A stretch of 64,000 nt of DNA, taken from Alistipes sp. GTDB lineage: Bacteria; Bacteroidota; Bacteroidia; Bacteroidales; Rikenellaceae. How positions within the stretch are numbered: position 1 is the first letter of the stretch; each line of letters begins with the position of its first letter. Made by a program: the position numbers and the translations under genes. This document shows positions 43,855 through 51,909 of this stretch, piece by piece. The DNA lies in NCBI GenBank assembly GCA_022767745.1, contig JALENN010000011.1, positions 1 to 64,000 of the forward strand. The letters run 5' to 3'. Below the pieces are notes generated by a model that saw only the letters and a list, made by a program, of their open reading frames with translations, ran no database searches and was not told the origin of the DNA.

Positions 43855-44406
43855 ATGAAGGTAATACTGGCCGTCACGGGCGCCAGCGGCGCCATCTACG
43901 CCCGGCAATGCGCCGAGCGGATGCTCCGTGCCCCGCAGGTGGAGCAGATAGCACTCATCGTGAGCGACAACGGCCGCCGCGTGATGGAGTACGAGGGCGA
44001 AAGCATCCCCGAATCAGACCGTATCGTCCGATACCGCAACGACGACATGTTCTGCCCCGCAGCCAGCGGCTCGGCCCGCTACGAGGCCATGATCGTGGTG
44101 CCCGCATCGATGGGAAGCATCGGCCGCATCGCCGCCGGAGTGTCGCTCTCGCTCATCGAGCGCGCTGCCGACGTCATGCTCAAGGAGCGCCGCAGGCTCG
44201 TGTGCGTGGTGCGCGAAACGCCATACTCGTCGCTGCACCTGCGCAACATGGCCGCACTGACCGATGCCGGCGCCATAATCGTACCCGCCTCGCCCTCGTT
44301 CTACTCGCACCCCGCGACCATCGATGATCTGGCCGCCACCGTCACCGAACGCGCACTGGCACAGGCCGGCATCGACACGCCCCATTATGAGTTTGAGGGT
44401 AAATAA
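43855..44406 (+). CDS. ubiX: UbiX family flavin prenyltransferase
   Basis: 183 residues. Typical motifs: TGASGAIYARQ at the N terminus (FMN binding), PASMGSIGRIAAGVS in the middle, and RRLVCVVRETPYSSLHLRN, then PASPSFYSHP. It makes prenylated FMN, the cofactor of UbiD-type decarboxylases. No ubiD lies in this window. The start codon comes one base after the deacetylase stop, so the two are co-transcribed, though their functions are not obviously linked. Confidence 0.94.
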   Translation: MKVILAVTGASGAIYARQCAERMLRAPQVEQIALIVSDNGRRVMEYEGESIPESDRIVRYRNDDMFCPAASGSARYEAMIVVPASMGSIGRIAAGVSLSLIERAADVMLKERRRLVCVVRETPYSSLHLRNMAALTDAGAIIVPASPSFYSHPATIDDLAATVTERALAQAGIDTPHYEFEGK

Positions 44407-44444
44407 AATGCGTACGTGCGCACGTGTTTTTCCGGATTTTTTAG

Positions 44445-44452
44445 TATCTTTG
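44445..44452 (+). promoter_or_regulatory. -7 element of the efp promoter
   Basis: TATCTTTG (44445-44452), 42 nt before the efp start codon. No TTTG at the expected -33 distance; a T-rich block lies at 44427-44441. Confidence 0.65.
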
Positions 44453-44493
44453 CGCCGCTTGAAAATTTCAAATCGTAAAAAAATACAGAACTT

Positions 44494-45066
44494 ATGACCA
44501 TCACAGCAGCAGACATCAAGATCGGCATGTGCATCGAAATGGACGGCAAGACCTATCTCGTGGTCGATTTCCAGCACTGCAAGCCCGGTAAGGGCCCCGC
44601 TTTCGTTCGTTCGAAGCTCAAGAACCTCGAGAACGGTCGCGTCATCGAGAACACCTTCTCGTCGGTAAGCCAGAAGATCGAGCAGGTACGCGTCGAGCGC
44701 CGCCCCTACCAGTTCACCTATGAGGATGACCTGGGCGCACACTTCATGCACACCGAGACCTTCGAGGAGATCAACATCGACAAGAACCTGATCAACAACT
44801 ACGACCTGATGGCCGACGGCCAGATCGTAGAGGTGATGTTCCACACCGACAAGGAGATCGTTCTTTCGGCCGAACTGCCCCCCATCGTTGACATGGAGGT
44901 TACCTACACCGAGCCGGGCATCAAGGGCGACACCGCCTCTACCAATTCGCTCAAGCCCGCTACCGTGAACACGGGCGCTACGATCAAGGTTCCCCTCTTC
45001 ATCAACACGGGCGACAAGATCCGCGTCGACACCCGCACGCGCGAGTACTACGAGCGCATCCGCTAA
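44494..45066 (+). CDS. efp: Elongation factor P
   Basis: 190 residues, standard EF-P length with three beta-barrel domains: KOW-like N-terminal, OB middle, C-terminal NTGATIKVPLFINTGDKIRVDTR. Lys33 in the loop CKPGKGPAF is the modifiable residue. It relieves ribosome stalling at polyproline. No modification enzyme gene (epmA, earP or ymfI type) is next to it. Single gene with its own -7 element, ended by a strong hairpin. Confidence 0.97.
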   Translation: MTITAADIKIGMCIEMDGKTYLVVDFQHCKPGKGPAFVRSKLKNLENGRVIENTFSSVSQKIEQVRVERRPYQFTYEDDLGAHFMHTETFEEINIDKNLINNYDLMADGQIVEVMFHTDKEIVLSAELPPIVDMEVTYTEPGIKGDTASTNSLKPATVNTGATIKVPLFINTGDKIRVDTRTREYYERIR

Positions 45067-45134
45067 ACGGCGCAACGGCGGAGGGCAACCCCCGACGGCA
45101 CCGACAGCAGGGCCGGATCGAAGGCCGACAAGAT

Positions 45135-45168
45135 ACACCCGACGGAATGGATTCCGCCGGGTGTTTTC
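45135..45168 (+). terminator. Intrinsic terminator after efp
   Basis: Stem ACACCCGACGGAAT (45135-45148) / ATTCCGCCGGGTGT (45151-45164), with one internal mismatch, followed by TTTT. Confidence 0.85.
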
Positions 45169-45226
45169 GTATAATACAGCAGACACCGGCACCCGGCCGC
45201 ACGCTTTTTGCCCAAAAAATCGCCTG

Positions 45227-45261
45227 TTTGCTTTTTTACCCGAAAAATTGAATTACCTTTG
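45227..45261 (+). promoter_or_regulatory. Promoter directly abutting the His-rich protein gene
   Basis: TACCTTTG (45254-45261) with TTTG at 45227-45230 (23-nt spacer, slightly long). The -7 element ends only 6 nt before the ATG at 45268, so the transcript may be leaderless. Confidence 0.6.
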
Positions 45262-45267
45262 CCGACA

Positions 45268-45627
45268 ATGGCAACGTCGCGAACAGGATATGCCCGCAAA
45301 CTCGGAGCCCTGCTCCTGCTGCTGCTCTTCACCGAATATCTGGGCAGCACGACGCTCTTTGTGCACAGCCACCACATCGACGGGCAGCTGATCGTGCACT
45401 CGCACCCCTATTCCGGCACAACCGACAATCCCAACCACTCACACTCGACGCAGCAGTGCAAGGCCATAAGCCTGCTGTCGTTCTTCACGGCGCTGGCCGC
45501 AATCCTCGGACTGCCGTCGCTCGCCGTCAGCATGCCGTCGCACGCACTGGCCGTACGCCGCGCCTCGGTACTGCGCCTGACGCCCGCCGTACACTTCGGC
45601 CTGCGTTCGCCGCCGGCAACAGTCTGA
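45268..45627 (+). CDS. Small His-rich membrane protein upstream of a TonB receptor
   Basis: 119 residues from ATG 45268. One hydrophobic segment (12-28), then an extracytoplasmic His-rich stretch with seven His between 33 and 59 (FVHSHHIDGQ, VHSHPYSG, NHSHS), then a second hydrophobic segment (about 66-90). I do not recognise a named family. The His clusters suggest metal binding, and the neighbour is a TonB receptor, so a role in metal uptake or sensing is inferred. The open frame extends upstream to 45208, but that part overlaps the promoter. Confidence 0.68.
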   Translation: MATSRTGYARKLGALLLLLLFTEYLGSTTLFVHSHHIDGQLIVHSHPYSGTTDNPNHSHSTQQCKAISLLSFFTALAAILGLPSLAVSMPSHALAVRRASVLRLTPAVHFGLRSPPATV

Positions 45628-45768
45628 TTCTATTTCATGTATTACCATGACTTCTTCGTGCCGCACAAAAGCCGCACGGAGACAGCCCGTATGCATACGC
45701 ATGCCACGGCATGACGTACGGCTGTGCCGTACACACAAACCATATCCATTACTTAACGACACGATAAA

Positions 45769-48120
45769 ATGAAGACAATATATATGCTCGCCGCCATACT
45801 GATGGCTGCGGCACCGCTCATCGACACCAACGCCTCAACCTTCGGAATGCCCGACACCCCGCCCGCCGAGACCGCCGGCACCGACTCGCCCGACCAGCGC
45901 AAGGGCATCGACGCCAACATCTACGGACACATCGTATCGCCCGAGAGCCACGAGCACATCCCCTTCGTGACCATTTCGATAAAGGGTACCACCATAGGCA
46001 CCACGGCCGACGCCACGGGCCACTACTACCTGAAGAACCTGCCCGAGGGCAAATGCACCGTCGTAGCCGAGGCGATCGGCTACCGCACCGTCGAGCAGAC
46101 GATCGAAGTCAAGCGCAACAGCACCGTGGAGGTGAACTTCGTCATGGAGGAGCAGACGCTCGCCGTGGACGAGGTGGTCGTATCGGCCACACGCAACGAG
46201 ACCAACAAGAAGAGCTCGGCGGTGATCGTCAACGTCGCCTCGTCGAAGCTCTTCGACAACACGGCGTCGACCAACCTGGCCGAGACGATGAAATTCCAGT
46301 CGGGACTGCGCATCGAGAACAACTGCGGCAACTGCGGCACCACACAGCTGCGCATAAACGGACTCGACGGCCAGTACTCGCAGATACTGCTCGACTCGAA
46401 CCCCATATTCAGTTCGCTGGCGGCCGTATACGGGCTTGAGCAGCTGCCCACGTCGATGATCGAGCGCGTGGAGGTGATCCGCGGCGGCGGGTCGGCCCTC
46501 TTCGGCTCGAACGCCATAGGCGGCGTGGTGAACATCATCACCAAAGAGCCGCTGCGCAACTCGCTCACGCTTTCGAACGTAACCAACGTGGCAAAGGACG
46601 GCACCGCGGAGTTCAACACGGCCCTCAACGGCTCGTTCGTATCGGATGACCGCCGTGCGGGCATATACCTTTTCGGCATGGTTAAGAACCGCGACGCCTA
46701 CGACCGCAACAAGGACGGCTACACCGACATCCCGCACCTGAAATCGGAGACCATCGGGTTCCGCGGCTACTACAAGACCTCAGCCTACACCAAACTGACG
46801 GCCGAGTACCACCACATACACGAGTTCCGCCGCGGCGGCGACTCGATAGAGCTCGCACCGCACCTCACCAACATAGCCGAGCAGCTCGACCACCAGATCG
46901 ACGGCGGCAGCCTGCGCTTCGACGGCTTCTCGGCCGACTCGCGCCACCGCTACGGCGTCGGCATCTCGGCACAGGGCATACACCGCGACAGCTACTACGG
47001 CACCGACAAGAACCCCGACACCTACGGCCACACCAACGACCTGACCATCGTGGCATCGGCACAGTACACCTACTCGTTCGAGCGCTGCCTCTTCTTGCCG
47101 GCGCAGCTCACCGCGGGCGCCGAGTACACCTACAACGACCTGTCGGACGACTTCCCCGCCGTCGGCCGCCACATGACGCAGACCGTGCAGTCGGGAGGCG
47201 CATACCTGCAGAACGAGTGGCAGAGCGAGAAGGTAAACATCATCATCGGCGGCCGTCTCGACGCCCACAACATGGTCGACAAACCGATCTTCTCGCCCCG
47301 CGCCAACGTACGCTACTCGCCCCACCGCAACGTAGGGCTGCGCCTGAGCTACTCGAGCGGCTACCGCGCCCCGCAGGCCTACAACGAGGACCTGCACATC
47401 GACGTCCTGAACCGCCAGGCGGCAATCATAAAAATCGACCCCAACCTCAAGCCCGAGCACTCGCACAGCGTGAGCGCCTCGGCCGACCTCTACCACAACT
47501 TCGGCCGCGTGCAGACCAACCTGCTCATCGAGGGCTTCTACACCGACCTGAAGGATGTGTTCGCCCTCTCGAAGGTGGGCGAGGACGAGGCCGGCAACAT
47601 AATCAAGCTGCGCCACAACGCCTCGGGCGCCACCGTCAAGGGCATAACCGCCGAGTTCAAGGTCGGCATGCCCGGCATATTCGAGCTGCAGGCGGGCTAC
47701 ACCTTCCAGCGCAGCCGCTACGACGAACCCGAGCGCTGGTCGGACAACGTCGAGCCGCAGCGTCGCATGTTCCGCTCGCCCGACAGCTACGGATACATGA
47801 CCGCCGACTTCGACGTCACGCGCCGCTTCTCGGCATCGCTCTTCGGCAACTACACGGGCCCGATGCTCGTGCAGCACAACGCCGGATACATCGCCCAGGA
47901 CACCGAGCGCCTTACGCCCTCGTTCTGGGACATGGGCCTGCGCATGGCCTACGAGTTCCGCCTGTCGGATTTCATCGGCATGGAGCTGAGCGCCGGCATC
48001 AAGAACATCTTCGACAGCTTCCAGCGAGACCTCGACTACGGCCCGGCCAAGGATTCGGTCTACATCTACGGACCCACGCAGCCGCGCACGTTCTTCGTGG
48101 GACTGAAGTTCACCCTCTGA
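45769..48120 (+). CDS. TonB-dependent outer-membrane receptor (metal or metal-chelate type)
   Basis: 783 residues with a signal peptide, a carboxypeptidase-regulatory-like domain (IYGHIVSPESHEHIPFVTI), a plug domain (DEVVVSATRNETNKKS, RVEVIRGGGSALFGSNAIGG) and a 22-strand-type barrel ending FVGLKFTL. It is of the CirA/BtuB type, not SusC. The plug carries NNCGNCGTTQLRINGLDG, a Cys-x-x-Cys motif shared by a subfamily of Bacteroidetes receptors. Also His-rich near the N terminus (SHEHIP). Substrate probably a metal or metal complex; not proven. 141 nt downstream of the His-rich gene, closed by a hairpin at 48140-48168. Confidence 0.88.
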   Translation: MKTIYMLAAILMAAAPLIDTNASTFGMPDTPPAETAGTDSPDQRKGIDANIYGHIVSPESHEHIPFVTISIKGTTIGTTADATGHYYLKNLPEGKCTVVAEAIGYRTVEQTIEVKRNSTVEVNFVMEEQTLAVDEVVVSATRNETNKKSSAVIVNVASSKLFDNTASTNLAETMKFQSGLRIENNCGNCGTTQLRINGLDGQYSQILLDSNPIFSSLAAVYGLEQLPTSMIERVEVIRGGGSALFGSNAIGGVVNIITKEPLRNSLTLSNVTNVAKDGTAEFNTALNGSFVSDDRRAGIYLFGMVKNRDAYDRNKDGYTDIPHLKSETIGFRGYYKTSAYTKLTAEYHHIHEFRRGGDSIELAPHLTNIAEQLDHQIDGGSLRFDGFSADSRHRYGVGISAQGIHRDSYYGTDKNPDTYGHTNDLTIVASAQYTYSFERCLFLPAQLTAGAEYTYNDLSDDFPAVGRHMTQTVQSGGAYLQNEWQSEKVNIIIGGRLDAHNMVDKPIFSPRANVRYSPHRNVGLRLSYSSGYRAPQAYNEDLHIDVLNRQAAIIKIDPNLKPEHSHSVSASADLYHNFGRVQTNLLIEGFYTDLKDVFALSKVGEDEAGNIIKLRHNASGATVKGITAEFKVGMPGIFELQAGYTFQRSRYDEPERWSDNVEPQRRMFRSPDSYGYMTADFDVTRRFSASLFGNYTGPMLVQHNAGYIAQDTERLTPSFWDMGLRMAYEFRLSDFIGMELSAGIKNIFDSFQRDLDYGPAKDSVYIYGPTQPRTFFVGLKFTL

Positions 48121-48139
48121 CGGCAGGACATACAAACGC

Positions 48140-48175
48140 GGCGGCGGCCCTTGAAGGGGTCGCCGCCGTTGTTTT
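48140..48175 (+). terminator. Terminator after the TonB receptor gene
   Basis: GC-rich stem around GGCGGCGGCCC (48140-48150) / GGGGTCGCCGCC (48156-48167) followed by GTTGTTTT. Confidence 0.75.
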
Positions 48176-48193
48176 CACCTTATGGGGACGGGG

Positions 48194-48775
48194 TCACGCT
48201 CCGCCGCCAAGGTGCTCGACCAGCACGCGTACGCCTATGGCTATGAGGATTATGCCGCCCCACAGGTCGGCCCTGATACGCCGCGCATAGCGGCCGCCGC
48301 ACTTTATACCGAACAGCAGTCCGGCCATCGTCACGGCAAACGACACCAGGCCGATCACCCACAACGGATATATGAGGTCCGACACCTCGTTCATGCCCAT
48401 GCAGACGAACGATATGCCCACGGCCAGCGCATCGATGCTCGTGGCCAGCGCCATGGTAAGTATGACCTTCGTATCGAGCGGATTGAAATGCTTGTTCTCC
48501 TCCTTGCCGAACGACTCCACCACCATGCGCCCGCCCAGAAAAAGCAGTATGGCAAACGCTATCCAGTGGTCGACGCTCTCGATCAGATGGCGGAAATAGT
48601 TCGTCCCGAGCCACCCTATCAGCGGGTTCAGCGCCTGAAACACCCCGAAGGCCAACGCCATCGTCAGCATGGGGCGCCAGCGTATACGTTCCATGATGAC
48701 ACCGCTGGCCACGGCCACGGCAAGGCAGTCCATCGACAGCCCCACGGCCAGGGCCCATATCTCGACATGAGTCAT
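48194..48775 (-). CDS. mntP: Manganese efflux pump MntP
   Basis: 193 residues with six predicted membrane segments and the duplicated MntP motifs: GLSMDCLAVAVASG (about residues 12-25) and ATSIDALAVGISF in the second half, each with the acidic residue needed for transport. It exports Mn2+ across the inner membrane. It is convergent to the TonB receptor. In other bacteria mntP is controlled by a yybP-ykoY riboswitch or MntR; no such riboswitch is visible, but a 16-nt palindrome lies at the start of the transcript. Confidence 0.94.
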   Translation of the reverse strand: MTHVEIWALAVGLSMDCLAVAVASGVIMERIRWRPMLTMALAFGVFQALNPLIGWLGTNYFRHLIESVDHWIAFAILLFLGGRMVVESFGKEENKHFNPLDTKVILTMALATSIDALAVGISFVCMGMNEVSDLIYPLWVIGLVSFAVTMAGLLFGIKCGGRYARRIRADLWGGIILIAIGVRVLVEHLGGGA

Positions 48776-48815
48776 GTTGTATCTATGCGATTAGTTGTTC
48801 CTCAATTCACCCGAC

Positions 48816-48831
48816 AGCGGCACGTGCCGCT
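48816..48831. promoter_or_regulatory. Palindrome AGCGGCACGTGCCGCT at the mntP transcript start
   Basis: Perfect 16-nt inverted repeat just downstream of the mntP -7 element, at the place of the transcript 5' end. It could be a repressor operator or an RNA hairpin. Confidence 0.5.
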
Positions 48832-48840
48832 GCGGAGTGG

Positions 48841-48848
48841 CAAAGATA
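48841..48848 (-). promoter_or_regulatory. -7 element of the mntP promoter
   Basis: TATCTTTG on the minus strand, 66 nt before the mntP start codon. The rest of the gap to 49129 shows only the -7 element TACATTTG (49082-49089, plus strand) for the next gene. Confidence 0.7.
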
Positions 48849-49081
48849 GTGAAAGCAGAGTGCAGAAAAAACAGGCTTGCCCGATTTTTTATGCCGGGGC
48901 ACATCCTATCTTATCAAAATATGGTCAACGCCGGACGCCGCACCAAGCCTGAATCGCAGCTTGCGGTCTCCGCGCGGCCACGGCTCGACACACAAACAGC
49001 CCGCGCGGCGCATAATAAACCACAAAAGATTACGTTTTGAAGAAAAAGCCGCAAACGGAGCCGTAAATCGAAGATTTTGGC

Positions 49082-49089
49082 TACATTTG
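49082..49089 (+). promoter_or_regulatory. -7 element of the TlpA-like gene promoter
   Basis: TACATTTG (49082-49089), 40 nt before the start codon; fits TAnnTTTG. No clear -33. Confidence 0.6.
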
Positions 49090-49129
49090 TGGTATAGCCC
49101 TCACGCGTCTGCGCCGAGGCCATCCAGCA

Positions 49130-50215
49130 ATGAAACACATCATGACCAAATACCGCATTGCGGCCGCCGCCATCGTCGCGTCGCTGGCCACCGCCTGCTC
49201 CCACGGCATCAACTTCGATATCGAGGGACAGCTGGTCGACAATGCCGCCAGCGAGGTATATCTCATCGTCGAGAAGACCTCGGCCGACACGCTCGCCACA
49301 GCCGCCGTCGGCAGCGACAACCGCTTCCGCATCACGGGCCACGCCGACGAGCCCACCACGGCCGTCATCTGCGACGACAACGGCAACACGCTCACCACGC
49401 TGCTCCTGGAGAAGAACGCCCTGCAGATGCGCCCCGTACCCACGGAAGGGTATGTGGTCGAGGGCGGTCCCGTCAACGACAAGTACAACATCGTGGCGAG
49501 GCGTCTTGCGGACATAACGCGCGAGGCATACCGCCTCGACCCGAGCGACAGCCTCTCGCGCGAGCGTTTCGACGCCCTGGCCACGAAATACCGCGACATA
49601 GTATCCACGGCCGTCGACGACAACATCGACAACATTATAGGCGTGGAGCTCTTCCTCTATCAGGAGAGCAAGGGCATGTCGGCCGAGCAGATGCGCAGGC
49701 GTTTCGACCAGTTCCCGGCCAAGATGCGCGAACTGACGGCCATGCGGCGCTTTGCCGAGTACATAGACATATACGAGCGTACCGAGGTGGGACAGAAATT
49801 CATCGACATGCCCCTGCACACAATATCGGGCGACACGTCGCTCGCCGAGGTATGCGACGGCAAACGGCTCGTGCTGCTCGACTTCTGGGCCACATGGTGC
49901 TACCCCTGCATGCTCGAACTGCCCTACCTGCAGAAAGCATACACGCGCTATGCGCTTCAGGGGCTGGAGATATGCAGCATATCGCTCGACCGCTCGCCGG
50001 GCCGCTGGCGCGAATTCATCATGCGCAACGACATGCTATGGACCAATGCCATAGACGTGCACGGACCTGACGACGCCGGCACCTGCGCCGTGGAGACATA
50101 CGGGCTGCAGTCCATCCCGGCCAACTTCCTCATCGCCGCCGACGGCACCATCATCGCCCGCAACCTGCGGGGCGAGCAACTGCTGGCCGCACTGGAGAAG
50201 TATTTCGGCAACTGA
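49130..50215 (+). CDS. TlpA-like thiol-disulfide oxidoreductase, lipoprotein
   Basis: 361 residues; Met5 (MTKYR) is an alternative start. Lipobox SLATAC (Cys23). An N-terminal DUF4369-like domain (about 28-130: FDIEGQLVDNAASEVYLIVEK) is followed by a helical linker and a thioredoxin fold (about 235-361) with WATWCYPC (Cys257/Cys260) and the cis-Pro segment LQSIPANFLIAADG. This architecture is typical for Bacteroidetes periplasmic reductases that feed on DsbD or CcdA. It is single-gene and followed by a tRNA. Confidence 0.92.
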   Translation: MKHIMTKYRIAAAAIVASLATACSHGINFDIEGQLVDNAASEVYLIVEKTSADTLATAAVGSDNRFRITGHADEPTTAVICDDNGNTLTTLLLEKNALQMRPVPTEGYVVEGGPVNDKYNIVARRLADITREAYRLDPSDSLSRERFDALATKYRDIVSTAVDDNIDNIIGVELFLYQESKGMSAEQMRRRFDQFPAKMRELTAMRRFAEYIDIYERTEVGQKFIDMPLHTISGDTSLAEVCDGKRLVLLDFWATWCYPCMLELPYLQKAYTRYALQGLEICSISLDRSPGRWREFIMRNDMLWTNAIDVHGPDDAGTCAVETYGLQSIPANFLIAADGTIIARNLRGEQLLAALEKYFGN

Positions 50216-50270
50216 CACCCGCCGCAGGGTGGCCCGGAATGCCGCACACGAAAAAAAAGTGTAAAATAAA

Positions 50271-50302
50271 TTTGCATTTTATAATTTTTCGCCATACATT
50301 TG
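50271..50302 (+). promoter_or_regulatory. Promoter of the tRNA-Arg gene
   Basis: TTTG (50271-50274), 20-nt spacer, TACATTTG (50295-50302): full consensus, 19 nt before the mature tRNA 5' end. Confidence 0.88.
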
Positions 50303-50321
50303 CACTCGCAACAAGCAAAAT

Positions 50322-50395
50322 GGCTCCGTAGCTCAACTGAATAGAGTACTTGACTACGGATCAAGCGGTTACAGGTTTGAATCCTGTCGGAGTCA
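50322..50395 (+). tRNA. tRNA-Arg (anticodon ACG)
   Basis: 74 nt. Acceptor stem GGCTCCG / CGGAGTC, D arm around AGCTCAACTGAATAGAGTA, anticodon stem CTTGA/TCAAG with loop CTACGGA (anticodon ACG), T arm ACAGG-TTTGAAT-CCTGT, discriminator A. CCA is not encoded. The A34 is normally deaminated to inosine by TadA. Own promoter and terminator. Confidence 0.96.
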
Positions 50396-50400
50396 CTGAA

Positions 50401-50425
50401 AAGGGTTACGGAAACGTAACCCTTT
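50401..50425 (+). terminator. Intrinsic terminator of tRNA-Arg
   Basis: Stem AAGGGTTACG (50401-50410) / CGTAACCCTT (50415-50424), GAAA loop, then TTT. Confidence 0.92.
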
Positions 50426-50494
50426 TTCTGTATCTGCACCCCGCCGCCGCCACTCCCGGCGTCGCGACACGCACCGCAATCCGAAAATAAACAT

Positions 50495-50502
50495 TAAATT
50501 TG
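50495..50502 (+). promoter_or_regulatory. -7 element of the alcohol dehydrogenase promoter
   Basis: TAAATTTG (50495-50502), 90 nt before the start codon. No TTTG at the -33 distance. Confidence 0.6.
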
Positions 50503-50592
50503 CAACGGCATTCCCCGCTCCGACTGAAAGTCAAACCATTCCGTCGTGGCAGGACTGCAACAAGGACAAACACCCTAATAACAGAAAGACAG

Positions 50593-51744
50593 ATGTATAA
50601 TTTCGAATTTCAGAATCCCGTGAAGCTCATCTTCGGCAAGGACTCGATAGCCCGTATCGCCGAGGAGATTCCCGCCGGCAGCAAGGTGATGCTCACCTTC
50701 GGCGGCGGCAGCGTAAAACGCAACGGCGTATATGATCAGGTGACCAAGGCGCTGGCAGGGCGCGACGTGGTCGAATTCTGGGGCATCGAGCCCAATCCCA
50801 AATACGAGACCCTTGTCGAGGCCATAGCGCTGGCCCGCCGCGAGGGTGTCGACTTCCTGCTGGCCGTAGGCGGCGGCTCGGTAATCGACGGCACGAAGTT
50901 CATCGCCGCAGCCATACCATACGAGGGCGAGGCCTGGGACATAATCACGCGCCACGACGTCGTAACCAAGGCCGTGCCCCTGGCCACGGTGCTCACGCTG
51001 CCCGCCACGGGCTCGGAGATGAACAACGGCGCCGTCATCTCGCGCCGCTCGACACACGAGAAGTTCCCATTCCACTCGGATCTGGTTTATCCGCGCTTCT
51101 CGGTGCTCGACCCGTGTGTAACCTTCTCGCTGCCGAAGAAGATGGTCGCCGCAGGTCTGGCCGACACCTTCGTACACGTCATGGAGCAGTACATGACCTA
51201 CCCCGTAGATGCCCGTGTCATGGACCGCTGGGCCGAGGGCCTGCTGCAGACGGTGATGGAGATATCGCCCGCAGCCATGGCCGAGAACCCCGACTACGAC
51301 ACCATGGCCAACTTCATGCTCTGCGCCACGATGGGCCTCAACGGCTTCATCGCCATGGGCGTACCGCAGGACTGGGCCACGCACATGATAGGCCACGAGC
51401 TGACGGCCCTGCACGAGATCACGCACGGCGTGACGCTGGCCATCGTGCTGCCGCAGCTGCTGCGCGTGATGCGCGACGACAAGCACGACAAGCTGCTGCA
51501 ATATGCCGAGCGCGTGCTTGGCATCACCGAGGGTGACGACGAGGCCCGCATCGACGAGGCCATACGCCGCACCGAGGAGTACTTCCACTCGCTGGGCATA
51601 GCCACCCGCCTGTCGGAGTACGGCGTCGGACAGCAGACCGTCGACGAGATCGTGCGCCGCTTCACCGAGCGCGGCTCGGTATGGGGCGAGCGCGGCGACG
51701 TGACGCCCGACAAGGTGCGCATGATTCTCGAGAAGGCGCTCTGA
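50593..51744 (+). CDS. Iron-containing (group III) alcohol dehydrogenase, YqhD/BDH-like
   Basis: 383 residues from ATG 50593; the in-frame ATG at 50500 lies inside the promoter region. NAD(P)H motif FGGGSVKRNG (37-46) and AVGGGSVIDGTK (91-102). Metal ligands Asp191, His195, His264 and His278, spaced exactly as in E. coli YqhD (194/198/267/281). The GGGS pattern with Ser40 fits NADPH preference. It reduces aldehydes such as butanal or short-chain toxic aldehydes. Single gene, ended by a strong terminator. Confidence 0.93.
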   Translation: MYNFEFQNPVKLIFGKDSIARIAEEIPAGSKVMLTFGGGSVKRNGVYDQVTKALAGRDVVEFWGIEPNPKYETLVEAIALARREGVDFLLAVGGGSVIDGTKFIAAAIPYEGEAWDIITRHDVVTKAVPLATVLTLPATGSEMNNGAVISRRSTHEKFPFHSDLVYPRFSVLDPCVTFSLPKKMVAAGLADTFVHVMEQYMTYPVDARVMDRWAEGLLQTVMEISPAAMAENPDYDTMANFMLCATMGLNGFIAMGVPQDWATHMIGHELTALHEITHGVTLAIVLPQLLRVMRDDKHDKLLQYAERVLGITEGDDEARIDEAIRRTEEYFHSLGIATRLSEYGVGQQTVDEIVRRFTERGSVWGERGDVTPDKVRMILEKAL

Positions 51745-51767
51745 CGGATCGCCGACCCACATCGCAG

Positions 51768-51813
51768 CGAAGGCTGCGGCGGACTGCAGGTCTGCCGCAG
51801 CCTTCGGTTTTTT
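51768..51813 (+). terminator. Intrinsic terminator after the alcohol dehydrogenase gene
   Basis: Perfect 13-bp stem CGAAGGCTGCGGC (51768-51780) / GCCGCAGCCTTCG (51794-51806), then GTTTTTT. Confidence 0.92.
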
Positions 51814-51844
51814 ACGCCGCAGCGCCATATTCCGCGCCCGCACG

Positions 51845-51876
51845 GTTGGAGAAACGGCCCGCTTGTCGTACCTTTG
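51845..51876 (+). promoter_or_regulatory. Promoter of metF-metH
   Basis: GTTG (51845-51848), 20-nt spacer, TACCTTTG (51869-51876). The leader is only about 27 nt, so there is no room for a SAM or cobalamin riboswitch. Confidence 0.7.
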
Positions 51877-51909
51877 CTGCGTATATACAGATATAAAATA
51901 ATACCGACA

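Noticed and set aside
48776..48850. yybP-ykoY manganese riboswitch before mntP
   Set aside because: The leader is too short (about 60 nt) and shows only a simple palindrome, not the four-way junction with its conserved loops.
51745..51909. Possible SAM or cobalamin riboswitch before metF-metH
   Set aside because: The promoter leaves only about 27 nt of leader, and the hairpin at 51768-51806 is the terminator of the preceding gene.
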